Part shown: piece by piece, positions 1 to 7,891 of the stretch | Layout: each line of letters begins with the position of its first letter | Position numbering within the stretch: position 1 is the stretch's first letter | Assembly: GCA_910578465.1 (NCBI GenBank) | Contig: CAJTPW010000002.1 | Coordinates: forward strand, 1-64,000 | Reading direction: 5' to 3' | Length of the DNA: 64,000 nucleotides | Source: an uncultured Vampirovibrio sp. | GTDB lineage: Bacteria > Cyanobacteriota > Vampirovibrionia > Gastranaerophilales > Gastranaerophilaceae | Notes under the pieces: generated by a model | What the model was told of the DNA's origin: nothing | Seen by the model: the letters and a program-made list of their open reading frames with translations, nothing else | The model's database searches: none | Position numbers and translations under genes: made by a program

Positions 1-1030
1 GGCAGCTGTAGACATTCTGGCACTGCAAGGCGCCGTAACCTGAATTGTAGTCGCAGAGCTGCAAACCCGGAAAACTACCGTTTGGCTGGTTTAACACCCC
101 TGATTTCGTACTTGAAACATTCTTAATATGAGGTGCCCAAGCTGCCAATTCCGCCTGTGTCGGCAATCTTCCCGCAGTTGTTCCCGTCGGTTTCCAATTC
201 TGACAAATCGTATTTGCCGCATTCCACTGACAAACCGTCCTATTACAACCCGAATACGTAAATCCGTTGCCCGAACTTTGACATGTCGTAGACGTTGCAC
301 CGTTCCAACAACAATTTCCGCCCGAACAGCTCGTTCCAACATTTACATTCGTTACACCACTTACATTCGACTTTGGTGTTGCCTTGCCATCACCACCATT
401 TGCAGGGTTATACTTTGAAACACAAACAGCCTTGCCACCATTTTGCGCCGCAGTAACGTAAACCCCAAAAGGCTCACAATCTGCCTGACTTGTCGGAGCA
501 CCCGTACCCGAAGACGAACCGTTTCCGCCTCCGCCGCCTCCGCCGCCGCCTGTCAATTCAACGACAACATTCTGAATTGTGCTATCAATATTCAACACAT
601 TCCCCGAAATCGTATGGCTTGAAGAACTGTAATCCCCAATAACGCCTGCGCCGCCGCCTCCGCCTCCTGATGCAATCAAAATATTAATCGTCTTAGCATC
701 ACCCGGAACCGAACATTCATTATTGTTGAACTCTTCAACAGTACAACTTGAACTTCCCGAACTCGGCTTATGGTTTACACCGCTAATATTCAGTGAACCT
801 TCATTAAACTTCTTTGTCATAACGGGCGCTAAAGCCGCCAGCAACAAAGACGCAACCAACAAAGCCATCAACATCTCGACCAATGAGAAAGCTTTGAGCG
901 CCTTTAACCTTTCAAGGACAAAACTGCCCCTTTCCCTGCATTGCAAGGCTTTTGGTTTTAAAACCAATCTTCTGCAAAAATAGAACGTTGCAGAAAGTGC
1001 GCAAACGCACAAAAAAACAATTTCATTCAT
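1..1030 (-). CDS. Type IV pilin-like (pseudopilin) protein, C-terminus beyond the window
   Basis: The frame is open from ATG at 1030 to the window edge, so the C-terminus is missing. After a leader of about 50 residues comes LKALKAFSLVEMLMALL followed by a hydrophobic stretch ending in APVMTKK. This is the prepilin cleavage and alpha-1 helix pattern, with Ala instead of Gly before the Phe. The mature part has two Gly runs (about residues 105 and 145), many Cys residues, and a GRLPTQAELAAW segment. Such Gly- and Cys-rich pseudopilins are common in Gastranaerophilales-like genomes. The start has only a weak AAGG site and the leader is unusually long, so a later start is possible. It probably forms part of a type II secretion or pilus-like fibre. 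Its specific role is unknown. Confidence 0.75.
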   Translation of the reverse strand, partial: MNEIVFLCVCALSATFYFCRRLVLKPKALQCRERGSFVLERLKALKAFSLVEMLMALLVASLLLAALAPVMTKKFNEGSLNISGVNHKPSSGSSSCTVEEFNNNECSVPGDAKTINILIASGGGGGGAGVIGDYSSSSHTISGNVLNIDSTIQNVVVELTGGGGGGGGGNGSSSGTGAPTSQADCEPFGVYVTAAQNGGKAVCVSKYNPANGGDGKATPKSNVSGVTNVNVGTSCSGGNCCWNGATSTTCQSSGNGFTYSGCNRTVCQWNAANTICQNWKPTGTTAGRLPTQAELAAWAPHIKNVSSTKSGVLNQPNGSFPGLQLCDYNSGYGALQCQNVYSC

Positions 1031-1249
1031 TTAAAATACCTTGTAACCTTTATTTTCGATAAAACAACTATAAACAACGTTACCAATAATAATAACAATA
1101 TTTCATTTACAATTCAAGTTTGATAAAAAATCAGAATGTAAAGAAAAATTAATAATTACATTTTTGGTACAAAACCTTTTTATCAGGCAAATTTTCATTT
1201 TTTTATAAAAGGGCTAAAGGGCAAATACAAAAATTTACACACGACAATT

Positions 1250-1337
1250 ACAAAGTTTCACGTCCTTTTTTCGGGCATGGAAACAACCATTACCATGCTT
1301 TGACATTTTGACTTCGGAGTTTTTGGGGAAACTTTGT
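1250..1337. other. Nested inverted repeats, possible structured RNA
   Basis: ACAAAGTTTC (1250-1259) pairs perfectly with GAAACTTTGT (1328-1337). Inside it GCATGG (1275-1280) pairs with CCATGC (1293-1298). The outer stem is followed by an A-run and then T-rich sequence. This could be a small structured RNA, or the remnant ends of a small mobile element. No family was recognised. Confidence 0.3.
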
Positions 1338-1628
1338 AAAAAAAGACTCTTTTTTAGGCAAAAACAAACAAGGGTGCCAAAATATGCAGATTTCCCGCAT
1401 ACATAACATATTCAAAAGAGTTTTGTTGTTTTAAAGGTTAAATTTTAACGGGGACAAAAAATACATTTTTTGCAATTTACTTCTTATCTTTAAGGCTAAA
1501 ATCAAACCGATAAACCATTTAAGGCTTTGTTTTTGTTCAATTGCTTTTAAAATACATAAGGCAAGATAAAAATGAAAAATTTCCGTTTTTTTCGCGTGGG
1601 CCTTTTTGGTTTTCCTGCTCCACTTTAA

Positions 1629-1690
1629 GGAATTTCCTTTTTTTAAGAAGTGTCCTTTTTTTGGAGTGTCCTTTTTTTGGAGTGTCCTTC
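1629..1690. repeat. Short tandem repeat, about 16 bp unit
   Basis: Three to four imperfect copies of a unit close to GGAGTGTCCTTTTTTT lie head to tail. The first copy diverges (GGAATTTCC) and the last is cut short at about 1690. No gene or regulatory function is apparent. Confidence 0.6.
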
Positions 1691-1790
1691 AAGGCACATA
1701 TCCTGCTGCTTTTGAAAAAAGCTTTTAACCTCCTTTTTGTTTTAATTACACACATTGCTGATATTTATAATATAGATGGAGGAGAGAAGA

Positions 1791-2013
1791 ATGGCTATTA
1801 CCCGATCGGGGGGTATTGGGGTTTTTGATAAACGGTGTTTTGGATTGACGGCTGTTTTTTGATAAACGACATTCGGGACTGAAGGCTATTTTTTTAATAA
1901 ACGGTGCTTTTGAAGCACTTGACAAAGGGGGAGAATGGGTAAATAATAAGGGGTATAGGGGGAAGCCCCCGAAGAAGTTTGGTTTCTTGGAGGCTTCGCT
2001 CAGTACCCTATGA
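1791..2013 (+). pseudogene. Small ORF with internal repeat, interrupted by a +1 shift at a T6 run
   Basis: A strong GGAGGAGAG site (1778-1786) precedes ATG at 1791. The frame reads MAITRSGGIGVFDKRCFGLT and stops at 1860-1862 after 23 codons. Exactly one base later, the frame starting at 1861 stays open to TGA at 2011-2013. It begins DKRHSGLKAIF, a second copy of the preceding DKRCFGLTAVF unit. Dropping one T from the T6 run at 1855-1860 would fuse the two into a protein of about 73 residues. A rho-independent terminator follows at 2026. It may be a decayed small gene, a frameshift-controlled one, or just the 23-aa peptide. Function unknown. Confidence 0.35.
1827..1920 (+). repeat. Imperfect 34-35 bp tandem repeat, about 2.7 copies
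   Basis: Copies begin at 1827 (GATAAACGGTGTTTTGGA), 1861 (GATAAACGACATTCGGGA) and 1896 (AATAAACGGTGCTTTTGA). Each of the first two ends in GGCT-(G/A)T followed by a T-run. The repeats overlap the small ORF at 1791-2013 and encode its duplicated DKRxxGLxAxF unit. Confidence 0.55.
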
Positions 2014-2025
2014 TTTAAGGAAAAT

Positions 2026-2057
2026 GCTCAACATCTGTAGTGTTGGGCTTTTATTTT
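2026..2057 (+). terminator. Rho-independent terminator of the small ORF
   Basis: GCTCAACA (2026-2033) pairs with TGTTGGGC (2041-2048) with one G-U pair. The loop is 7 nt, and CTTTTATTTT follows. It lies 13 nt after the stop at 2013 and supports transcription of the 1791-2013 region. Confidence 0.55.
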
Positions 2058-2253
2058 CGCATTTTTCAACGAGGAAAAATAGCAAAGAAATTATTCCTAA
2101 TTTCATAGCACGCCTCCTTTCCTACCGATTTCCCAGTGAAAATAAGTGTGCAGGAGAAGGCACGGTACTACCCTAAACAGTATTGTACAACCGTTTTGGG
2201 CAATTTAAAACTGACAAATAAGCACCATAGGAACCGTTTGGAGAATTAGAAAT

Positions 2254-2832
2254 TTATCTGCGGTTTATTGGCTGTTCGATATAAATGCCCTCGCCGCCAA
2301 GATATTGAGCTTTTTTTCCGTCAAGATAAAGATATACGGGTTTATTCCCTGCATAAAGCGTAGTTGTACGCACAATTTGGTCCAGACGAGCCTGAATAGA
2401 CTGTGTGCCGCCGCCTTCGCCAAATTCTTTCGTCAAATTTAATATTATGGAATTTTCTTCTTCATTGCGCTTAACGGAGATGAGTCTTGCATTTTCAGGA
2501 ATTTCCGTAAAAATTCCCTGATGTTTTTCTTCCTCCGTGGGTCCTTTCATCAAAAGCCCGAGCACCGTGTAGAGGGTTTTGTGTTTTGCTTTTCTTGAAA
2601 CAAATTTTATTGTGCCCTCGTTTGTAAGAAAGGCCACGCGTACATCCTGCATCTGATTTTCAGGGTTTTGCTTTTCATCTTCTTTTGGAGGTTTGTCTTG
2701 CGTGACGATGTTTTTAGCCTCTTTTGTGATATTCAATTCGGGGCTGTAACCTTCCTTTGCAAAATAGGTCCAGGCATAGTAGCCAAGGCAAAAAAGAAGT
2801 GTGATTGCGAGCGTTCTTATAAAAATTCCCAT
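2254..2832 (-). CDS. GerMN-domain protein, membrane-anchored
   Basis: 192 residues. An N-terminal hydrophobic segment (about residues 4-23) is followed by a charged linker. A GerMN domain runs from about residue 65 to the end, with VLGLLMKGPTEEEK and IPENARLISV followed by a paired strand ILNLTKEF. GerMN domains occur in sporulation GerM and in envelope proteins of non-sporulating bacteria such as cyanobacteria, and are thought to bind cell-wall or protein ligands. The hydrophobic segment has no clear lipobox, so a simple signal anchor is more likely than a lipoprotein. ATG at 2832 has an AAGGAG site 6 nt upstream. It is the last gene of the infB operon, 39 nt after truB. Confidence 0.75.
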   Translation of the reverse strand: MGIFIRTLAITLLFCLGYYAWTYFAKEGYSPELNITKEAKNIVTQDKPPKEDEKQNPENQMQDVRVAFLTNEGTIKFVSRKAKHKTLYTVLGLLMKGPTEEEKHQGIFTEIPENARLISVKRNEEENSIILNLTKEFGEGGGTQSIQARLDQIVRTTTLYAGNKPVYLYLDGKKAQYLGGEGIYIEQPINRR

Positions 2833-2871
2833 TTAAAACTCCTTAAAGGTGTCTGTCGGCACTCTGTTTGC

Positions 2872-4002
2872 TTATTTAAAAACCTTTTTACAAACAATTT
2901 TATTATCTGACAAAATGCCGATTGAGACAAGATTATTTTCATAAATTAGGCTCAAAGGCACATTTTCAGGGGGTTTTTCACCACTCGGAGCAAAGCTCAC
3001 GCCGTTTAACACAAGTTTATATTCTTCAAAATTAAGGGTATAAGTTTTGTTTTGAAGGGCTAAATGAGGCAGGATGCCGTCAGAAGAAAGGTTTACATCC
3101 TCAATTTTGATTGAATTTTCAATTTTGAATTCGCCCGCCACTGTGCGCGTAAGCGATGTCAGATAGGCACCCGTATTGAGTTTTTTTGCCAAATCCTCCG
3201 CAAAGGTGCGGATATATGTGCCCTTTGAGCAAGAAATTTCAAGTTCCGCTTCTTGTATTTGCGAATTTTCATCGGTTTTGTAAATTTTTATTAAGTTTAT
3301 AATGCGCGCATTATAAATTGTTACAATTCGTTTTGGAATTTCAATATCAAGCGCCGGTTTTTTAGAATTTTCGGGGTTGTTGGGATTTTCGGGGGCTTCG
3401 GGGTTTTTAGAATTGTTGGGATTTTCGAGAGTTTTAGAGATTTCAAAATCTGCGAAAACCTCTTTGGAGCTTAGCTTTTTGGCATTTTTTCTTGCAAGGT
3501 CGCAAAGCTTTTTGCCGCCGACTTTTATGGCACTGTAAATTGGCGGAGTTTGTTCGATTTCGCCAATCATTGATTTTAAGGCGTTTTGCAAATCATCCTC
3601 GCTGAATTTTGGAGGATTAGCAGGCATGATTTCACCTTCGGCGTCGCCCGTGGTTGAAAAATAGCCGAATTTTATTCGGGCATGGTAGGTTTTATCCGAT
3701 GATAAATAATCTAAAAGCCTTGTGGCACGGCCGATAGCAACCTGCATAACACCGTCAGCCAGAGGATCCAGCGTGCCTGAATGTCCGATTTTCTTTATTC
3801 CGAGGCGCTTTCGAAGCTTATAAATAACATCAAAAGAGGTGATGCCTTTCGGTTTATAGATATTTAAAAAACAAAAAGGCTCATTAGCAGCGTTTTGCCG
3901 TTCGTTAGAGCGGGGTTTTTCCGTTTTAGCATAATTTATACCCTCAAAAGATTGAACGGGGCTTAAATTTGTTTCTGTGCGCTCTAATTCATTTGATGAC
4001 AC
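2872..4002 (-). CDS. truB: tRNA pseudouridine-55 synthase TruB
   Basis: Makes pseudouridine 55 in the T-loop of tRNAs. The catalytic motif HSGTLDPLADGV is present, with the nucleophile Asp at about residue 79. KPKGITSFDVIYKLRK, YSAIKVGGKK and CSKGTYIRTFAEDL are also typical. At 376 residues it is longer than the usual 300. It has a 40-residue N-terminal extension and an Asn/Pro-rich repetitive insertion at about residues 191-216 (NPNNSKNPEAPENPNNPEN). Translation begins at GTG 4002, two nt after the rbfA stop, with an AAGG site about 11 nt upstream. A start nearer the core domain cannot be excluded. Confidence 0.93.
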   Translation of the reverse strand: MSSNELERTETNLSPVQSFEGINYAKTEKPRSNERQNAANEPFCFLNIYKPKGITSFDVIYKLRKRLGIKKIGHSGTLDPLADGVMQVAIGRATRLLDYLSSDKTYHARIKFGYFSTTGDAEGEIMPANPPKFSEDDLQNALKSMIGEIEQTPPIYSAIKVGGKKLCDLARKNAKKLSSKEVFADFEISKTLENPNNSKNPEAPENPNNPENSKKPALDIEIPKRIVTIYNARIINLIKIYKTDENSQIQEAELEISCSKGTYIRTFAEDLAKKLNTGAYLTSLTRTVAGEFKIENSIKIEDVNLSSDGILPHLALQNKTYTLNFEEYKLVLNGVSFAPSGEKPPENVPLSLIYENNLVSIGILSDNKIVCKKVFK

Positions 4003-4004
4003 AA

Positions 4005-4355
4005 TCAGATTTCGCCTTTTGAAATTTGGTCAATAAGCTTTGTAATTCTAAGGCCACGCTCTAAAGATTCATCCAAAATAAAGTTTAATTCGGGAGTATG
4101 GCGCAGACGAATGCGTTTTCCGACTTCATGACGAATTTTGGGGGTCACTTTTTTCAAGGCTTCAACGGTCTGCTGCTTTTTATCATCATCCGCCATAACA
4201 CTGTAGAAAACTTTTGCATAAGAATTATCGTGAGAAACCTCAACATCAGTAATAGATACAATTCCAATGATATGCGGGTCTTTAACCTCGCGGAGCAAAA
4301 TATCCGAAATTTCTCTCATAAGGGCTTTTCGAACCCGCTCATTTCTAAGTGTCAT
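4005..4355 (-). CDS. rbfA: Ribosome-binding factor A
   Basis: 116 residues, the normal length for RbfA, a KH-fold factor that matures the 16S rRNA 5' end in the 30S subunit. Recognisable elements are the N-terminal RVRKALMREISDILLREVKD, DVEVSHDNSYAKVFYSV, and C-terminal RHTPELNFILDESLERG. It sits between infB and truB, the classic infB-rbfA-truB translation and ribosome-maturation order. The infB-rbfA spacer is 124 nt and shows no clear terminator. Confidence 0.95.
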   Translation of the reverse strand: MTLRNERVRKALMREISDILLREVKDPHIIGIVSITDVEVSHDNSYAKVFYSVMADDDKKQQTVEALKKVTPKIRHEVGKRIRLRHTPELNFILDESLERGLRITKLIDQISKGEI

Positions 4356-4479
4356 GGTGTTTTTCCTTGTTAAATTATAATAAACGGCAAGCTTTGGAGG
4401 CTTTGTTGCATTTTGTAACTTTTAGCTGCTGTGCGATATCCTAAAGACTTAAAAACTTAAGAGCACAGACAAACCAAAA

Positions 4480-7005
4480 CTATACAAGCGAGCTTCTTTC
4501 GACCTCTTTTGTTGTTGAAACTTCGATGATATCGCCTTCTTGAAGATCGTTAAATTTGTAGAAAGAAATACCGCATTCAAAGCCCTGCGCAACTTCTTTA
4601 ACATCGTCCTTGAAGCGTTTCAGCTGATTGATTTCGCCCTTGTAAATTTCTTCGCCGTTTCTTTTAACAACAGCAGTTTTAGAGCGGACAATTTTGCCTT
4701 CAAGAACGTAACATCCTGCAATTTTACCGGTTTTGCCAAACGTGAATATTTGACGAACTTCCGCAGTACCAAGCTCAACCTCTTGAATTTCGGGTTCAAG
4801 AAGAGAAAGCATGGTCTTTTCCACATCTTCTAACACCTGATAGATGATGTCATACTTTTTAATTTGAACAAATTCTCTATCAGCCGCAGCAAGAGCATTT
4901 GCGTCTTCTTTTACGCTAAAACCGAGAATTATCGCATCACTTGCAGATGCAAGCATAACATCGGCTTCCGAAATATCACCGACACCAACATGCATAATTT
5001 TTGGAATAATTTTACTAGATTTAACATTTTGAATAGCCTGAGAAACAGCTTCAGCAGAACCGTTTGTGTTTGCCTTAATTATCAGATTCAAATTCTTTAT
5101 CTCATCATCAAGAAGTGTTTCTTTCTTAACATGCGAAACAGCCATGGCTTCAAGCCTGTTAATTCTTTCTTTTTGTTTTCTTTCGGAAACTATCTGTTTC
5201 ATAACTTTTTCGTTTTGAACAACTTCAAAGAAATCGCCTGCCTGAGGCACTTCATTTAAACCTAAAATCTCAACAGGAGTTGACGGGCCTGCTTCTTTAA
5301 CTCTTTGTCCTGAATCATCAAGTAAAGCTCTGACTTTTCCGCCCACGGTACCCACAACAATCGAATCACCGACCCTTAAAATACCGTTTTGTACAAGCAT
5401 AGTTGCAACAGGTCCTTTGCCCTTATCAAGATTGGCTTCAATAATAACACCGCGTCCTGGGCAATCTTTCAGAGCCTTTAATTCCTGCATATCGGCAACA
5501 AGAAGAATGTATTCAAGAAGTTCGTCAATCCCCTTGCCTTGAATAGCCGAAACTTTCACACAGATTGTATCTCCGCCCCAATCTTCAGGAACCAGTCCAT
5601 ATTCTGTCATCTGTTGTAAAACTTTATCGGGATTTGCATCAGGCTTATCCATCTTGTTTACCGCAACAATAATCGGCACATTGGCTGATTTTGCGTGATT
5701 TATGGCTTCAACCGTCTGCGGCATAACACCGTCATCCGCTGCAACAACCAAAATTGCAATATCAGTTGATTTTGCACCGCGGGCGCGCATTTGCGTAAAC
5801 GCTTCGTGCCCCGGGGTGTCTATAAATACAATCTTCTTATCATCCTGCCAAACGGTATATGCACCAATGCTCTGGGTGATACCGCCGACTTCGGTTGAAA
5901 CAATTTTATGTTTTGAAGCGCGTATACTGTCTAAAAGCGTTGTCTTGCCATGGTCAACGTGGCCCATAATCGTCACAACGGGAGCACGTTTAACCAGAGA
6001 CTTTTCATCCGCTTCAAGGAAAATTTTATTCTTTTCTTCTTTTTCGGTTTCCTCTTCGATAAAAGCTTCAATATCTTCATCTAAGGGCTCGATATCAAAA
6101 TTTATCGCAACCTTTTGCGCTGTTTCAACATCTATCGGTGAATTTACGGTCACCATGATTTTTTCCATCATAAGGAATTTAATAATTTCTGCAGGCGTTT
6201 TCTTGATTTTATCGGACAATTCGCCCACGGTCATCGGACGGTTAATAACAACCTGTGTTACCTCTTCAACAGGTGCCTCTTCCTGAACATGCTTTTTGTG
6301 TTTGGATTGAACGGCCTTTTCAAGACTTATTCTTTCCTGTTCTTCTTCCTTATTTTTATAATTTTTATCTTTTTTCTTCTTTTTATTTCTAAAATCCTGA
6401 TTTGCATACATATCAGGCGAAATTATATGCCTTTTAATCGGAGTCTTCGGAGCTTCCGCTGCAGGTTTTCCTTTTTGCCCCTGCTTTGTATCCTTCTTAT
6501 CTTCGTTTTTAGCTTCTTCCTTTGCGGGATTCTTGCCAAAATTTTTGCGCGTTAAAGAAGCAATATCGGGAATTTTATTTTCATGCTGGCGCACAACAGG
6601 ACGGGAAGCCGGACGCTCCTCTTCTTTTTGTTGTACTTTTGGCGCAGGACGTACAATTTCAAGCCTTGGCCTTTCCTTTGGAGCTTCCACTACAGGCGGC
6701 TTTGGTTTTTCAATACTTGTTTTTGTGACTCTGGTCACAACCGCTTTCGGCTCCGAAACTTCCTTAGCTTCTTCCTTAGCCTCTTCTTCAACAGGCTTTT
6801 CAACCTTTGCTTTCTTTACAATAAAAGCTTTTGGCTTAGCCTTTTTTTCTGTCGGAGCAGCGTAATGAGCCTTTATTTTATCGGCATTTCCTTGCGAAAC
6901 CGTTGCACTGTGCGACTTAAAGACAATATCTAATTTGTCTTTTGCTGTTTCCATTAATTCCTTGGCAGTAACGCCTAATTCTTTTGCAAGTTCGTGGACT
7001 CTCAT
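4480..7005 (-). CDS. infB: Translation initiation factor IF-2
   Basis: 841-residue GTPase that places initiator tRNA on the 30S subunit. The N-terminal IF2_N domain starts MRVHELAKELGVTAKELMET. A Lys/Glu/Pro-rich low-complexity stretch follows (about residues 50-240), then a second IF2_N-like domain (about 250-310). The G domain has GHVDHGKT (348-355), DTPGHEAF and NKMDKPDA. The C-terminal domains end in KDVKEVAQGFECGI. ATG at 7005 has a GGAG 4 nt upstream. A perfect TATAAT lies just before it, but without a matching -35. It heads the infB-rbfA-truB-GerMN operon. Confidence 0.97.
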   Translation of the reverse strand: MRVHELAKELGVTAKELMETAKDKLDIVFKSHSATVSQGNADKIKAHYAAPTEKKAKPKAFIVKKAKVEKPVEEEAKEEAKEVSEPKAVVTRVTKTSIEKPKPPVVEAPKERPRLEIVRPAPKVQQKEEERPASRPVVRQHENKIPDIASLTRKNFGKNPAKEEAKNEDKKDTKQGQKGKPAAEAPKTPIKRHIISPDMYANQDFRNKKKKKDKNYKNKEEEQERISLEKAVQSKHKKHVQEEAPVEEVTQVVINRPMTVGELSDKIKKTPAEIIKFLMMEKIMVTVNSPIDVETAQKVAINFDIEPLDEDIEAFIEEETEKEEKNKIFLEADEKSLVKRAPVVTIMGHVDHGKTTLLDSIRASKHKIVSTEVGGITQSIGAYTVWQDDKKIVFIDTPGHEAFTQMRARGAKSTDIAILVVAADDGVMPQTVEAINHAKSANVPIIVAVNKMDKPDANPDKVLQQMTEYGLVPEDWGGDTICVKVSAIQGKGIDELLEYILLVADMQELKALKDCPGRGVIIEANLDKGKGPVATMLVQNGILRVGDSIVVGTVGGKVRALLDDSGQRVKEAGPSTPVEILGLNEVPQAGDFFEVVQNEKVMKQIVSERKQKERINRLEAMAVSHVKKETLLDDEIKNLNLIIKANTNGSAEAVSQAIQNVKSSKIIPKIMHVGVGDISEADVMLASASDAIILGFSVKEDANALAAADREFVQIKKYDIIYQVLEDVEKTMLSLLEPEIQEVELGTAEVRQIFTFGKTGKIAGCYVLEGKIVRSKTAVVKRNGEEIYKGEINQLKRFKDDVKEVAQGFECGISFYKFNDLQEGDIIEVSTTKEVERSSLV

Positions 7006-7130
7006 TTTGCTCCAATTATTATATTTTTACTAATTAAACAATACCACAAGCAAAATCTTAAGTACAGTATCCATCGTATAAGCCCGCCACAAAAGACTTT
7101 TGTACACATCAAACTTCGTTGTTTTTTAAA

Positions 7131-7850
7131 TTATTCGTAAATTTCCTGAATTTCAATCTTTTCGATGTAATTTTTATCTTTAAAGATATCATTAACATCG
7201 GAAAGCGGACAGTTTGATAAAATTCGCATTTTTATAACAATTTTGCTTCCGTTTTCATCATTTGTAATTTTTCTTTCAATTTTTTGAATTTTATCAAAAT
7301 TCTTATCAACCAGTTCGCTCATCTCCCCTATATATAAAATGGGAGAAACAAGTTTTATTTCTAAAACCTTTGCCTCGTAAGACTTGCTTGAAAGGAAATT
7401 TCTTTCAAACCGTCTGACCAAAATCAAAACGATTAATGAAAAAATAGAAGCCGTAGCCGCAACGGAAAACATCCCTGTACCGCAAGCCATACCGATTGCA
7501 GCGCACATCCAAAGAGTCGCCGCAGTTGTAATCCCGTAAATATTGTTCCCATGGCGCATAACCGTACCTGCACCTATAAAACCGATACCTGTAATTATTT
7601 GGGCTGCAATACGCGCAGGGTCATTAACACCTGAAATTCCTTCCACAATATGCATTTTAAAAGCATATATGGATAAGAGCGTAAACACACAGGCACCTGC
7701 ACTTACCAAGATATGTGTCCTCAGACCTGCAAATTTCCCAGTTATCTCTCTTTCTAAGCCAAGAAGAAACGCAAAAAGAATTGACGCGCCTATTCGAAGC
7801 AACAGTACATATTCAAAATTCATCGTTTGAAGATAATCAAGGTGATTCAT
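7131..7850 (-). CDS. MgtC/SapB family membrane protein
   Basis: 239 residues with four to five N-terminal membrane segments and a soluble C-terminal domain of about 80 residues. The family signature is clear: LLGLEREITGKFAGLRTHILVSAGA, then GIGFIGAGTVMRHGNNIYGITTAATLW. MgtC proteins affect growth under low magnesium and modulate the F1Fo ATPase in pathogens. Here the role is likely ion homeostasis, which is an inference. ATG at 7850 has GGGAG 7 nt upstream. It starts 41 nt after the permease gene at 7892, so it may be cotranscribed with the transporter. Confidence 0.88.
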   Translation of the reverse strand: MNHLDYLQTMNFEYVLLLRIGASILFAFLLGLEREITGKFAGLRTHILVSAGACVFTLLSIYAFKMHIVEGISGVNDPARIAAQIITGIGFIGAGTVMRHGNNIYGITTAATLWMCAAIGMACGTGMFSVAATASIFSLIVLILVRRFERNFLSSKSYEAKVLEIKLVSPILYIGEMSELVDKNFDKIQKIERKITNDENGSKIVIKMRILSNCPLSDVNDIFKDKNYIEKIEIQEIYE

Positions 7851-7891
7851 CCGACACTCCCTTAAAATACATATTCTAAACCCGTATTAAA

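Larger units (their letters stand above)
1031..1790. other. Non-coding AT-rich spacer
   Basis: No convincing gene is visible here. The short ORFs on both strands are low-complexity Phe/Leu- or Lys-rich frames without a good ribosome binding site. The stretch holds a nested inverted-repeat structure (1250-1337) and a 16-bp tandem repeat (1629-1690), both listed separately. It separates the pseudopilin from a small plus-strand ORF. Confidence 0.6.

Noticed and set aside
1537..1828. ORFs on both strands around the 16-bp tandem repeat
   Set aside because: Low-complexity Lys- or Phe-rich frames generated by the T-rich repeats, with no start signals.
2174..2203. CCCAAAAC/GTTTAGGG inverted repeat after the GerMN gene as terminator
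   Set aside because: Imperfect stem, 14-nt loop and no T-run on the minus strand.
5702..6286. 194-aa plus-strand ORF inside infB
   Set aside because: Antisense shadow of the IF-2 G domain and N-terminal region; Ser/Ile-rich composition and no ribosome binding site.
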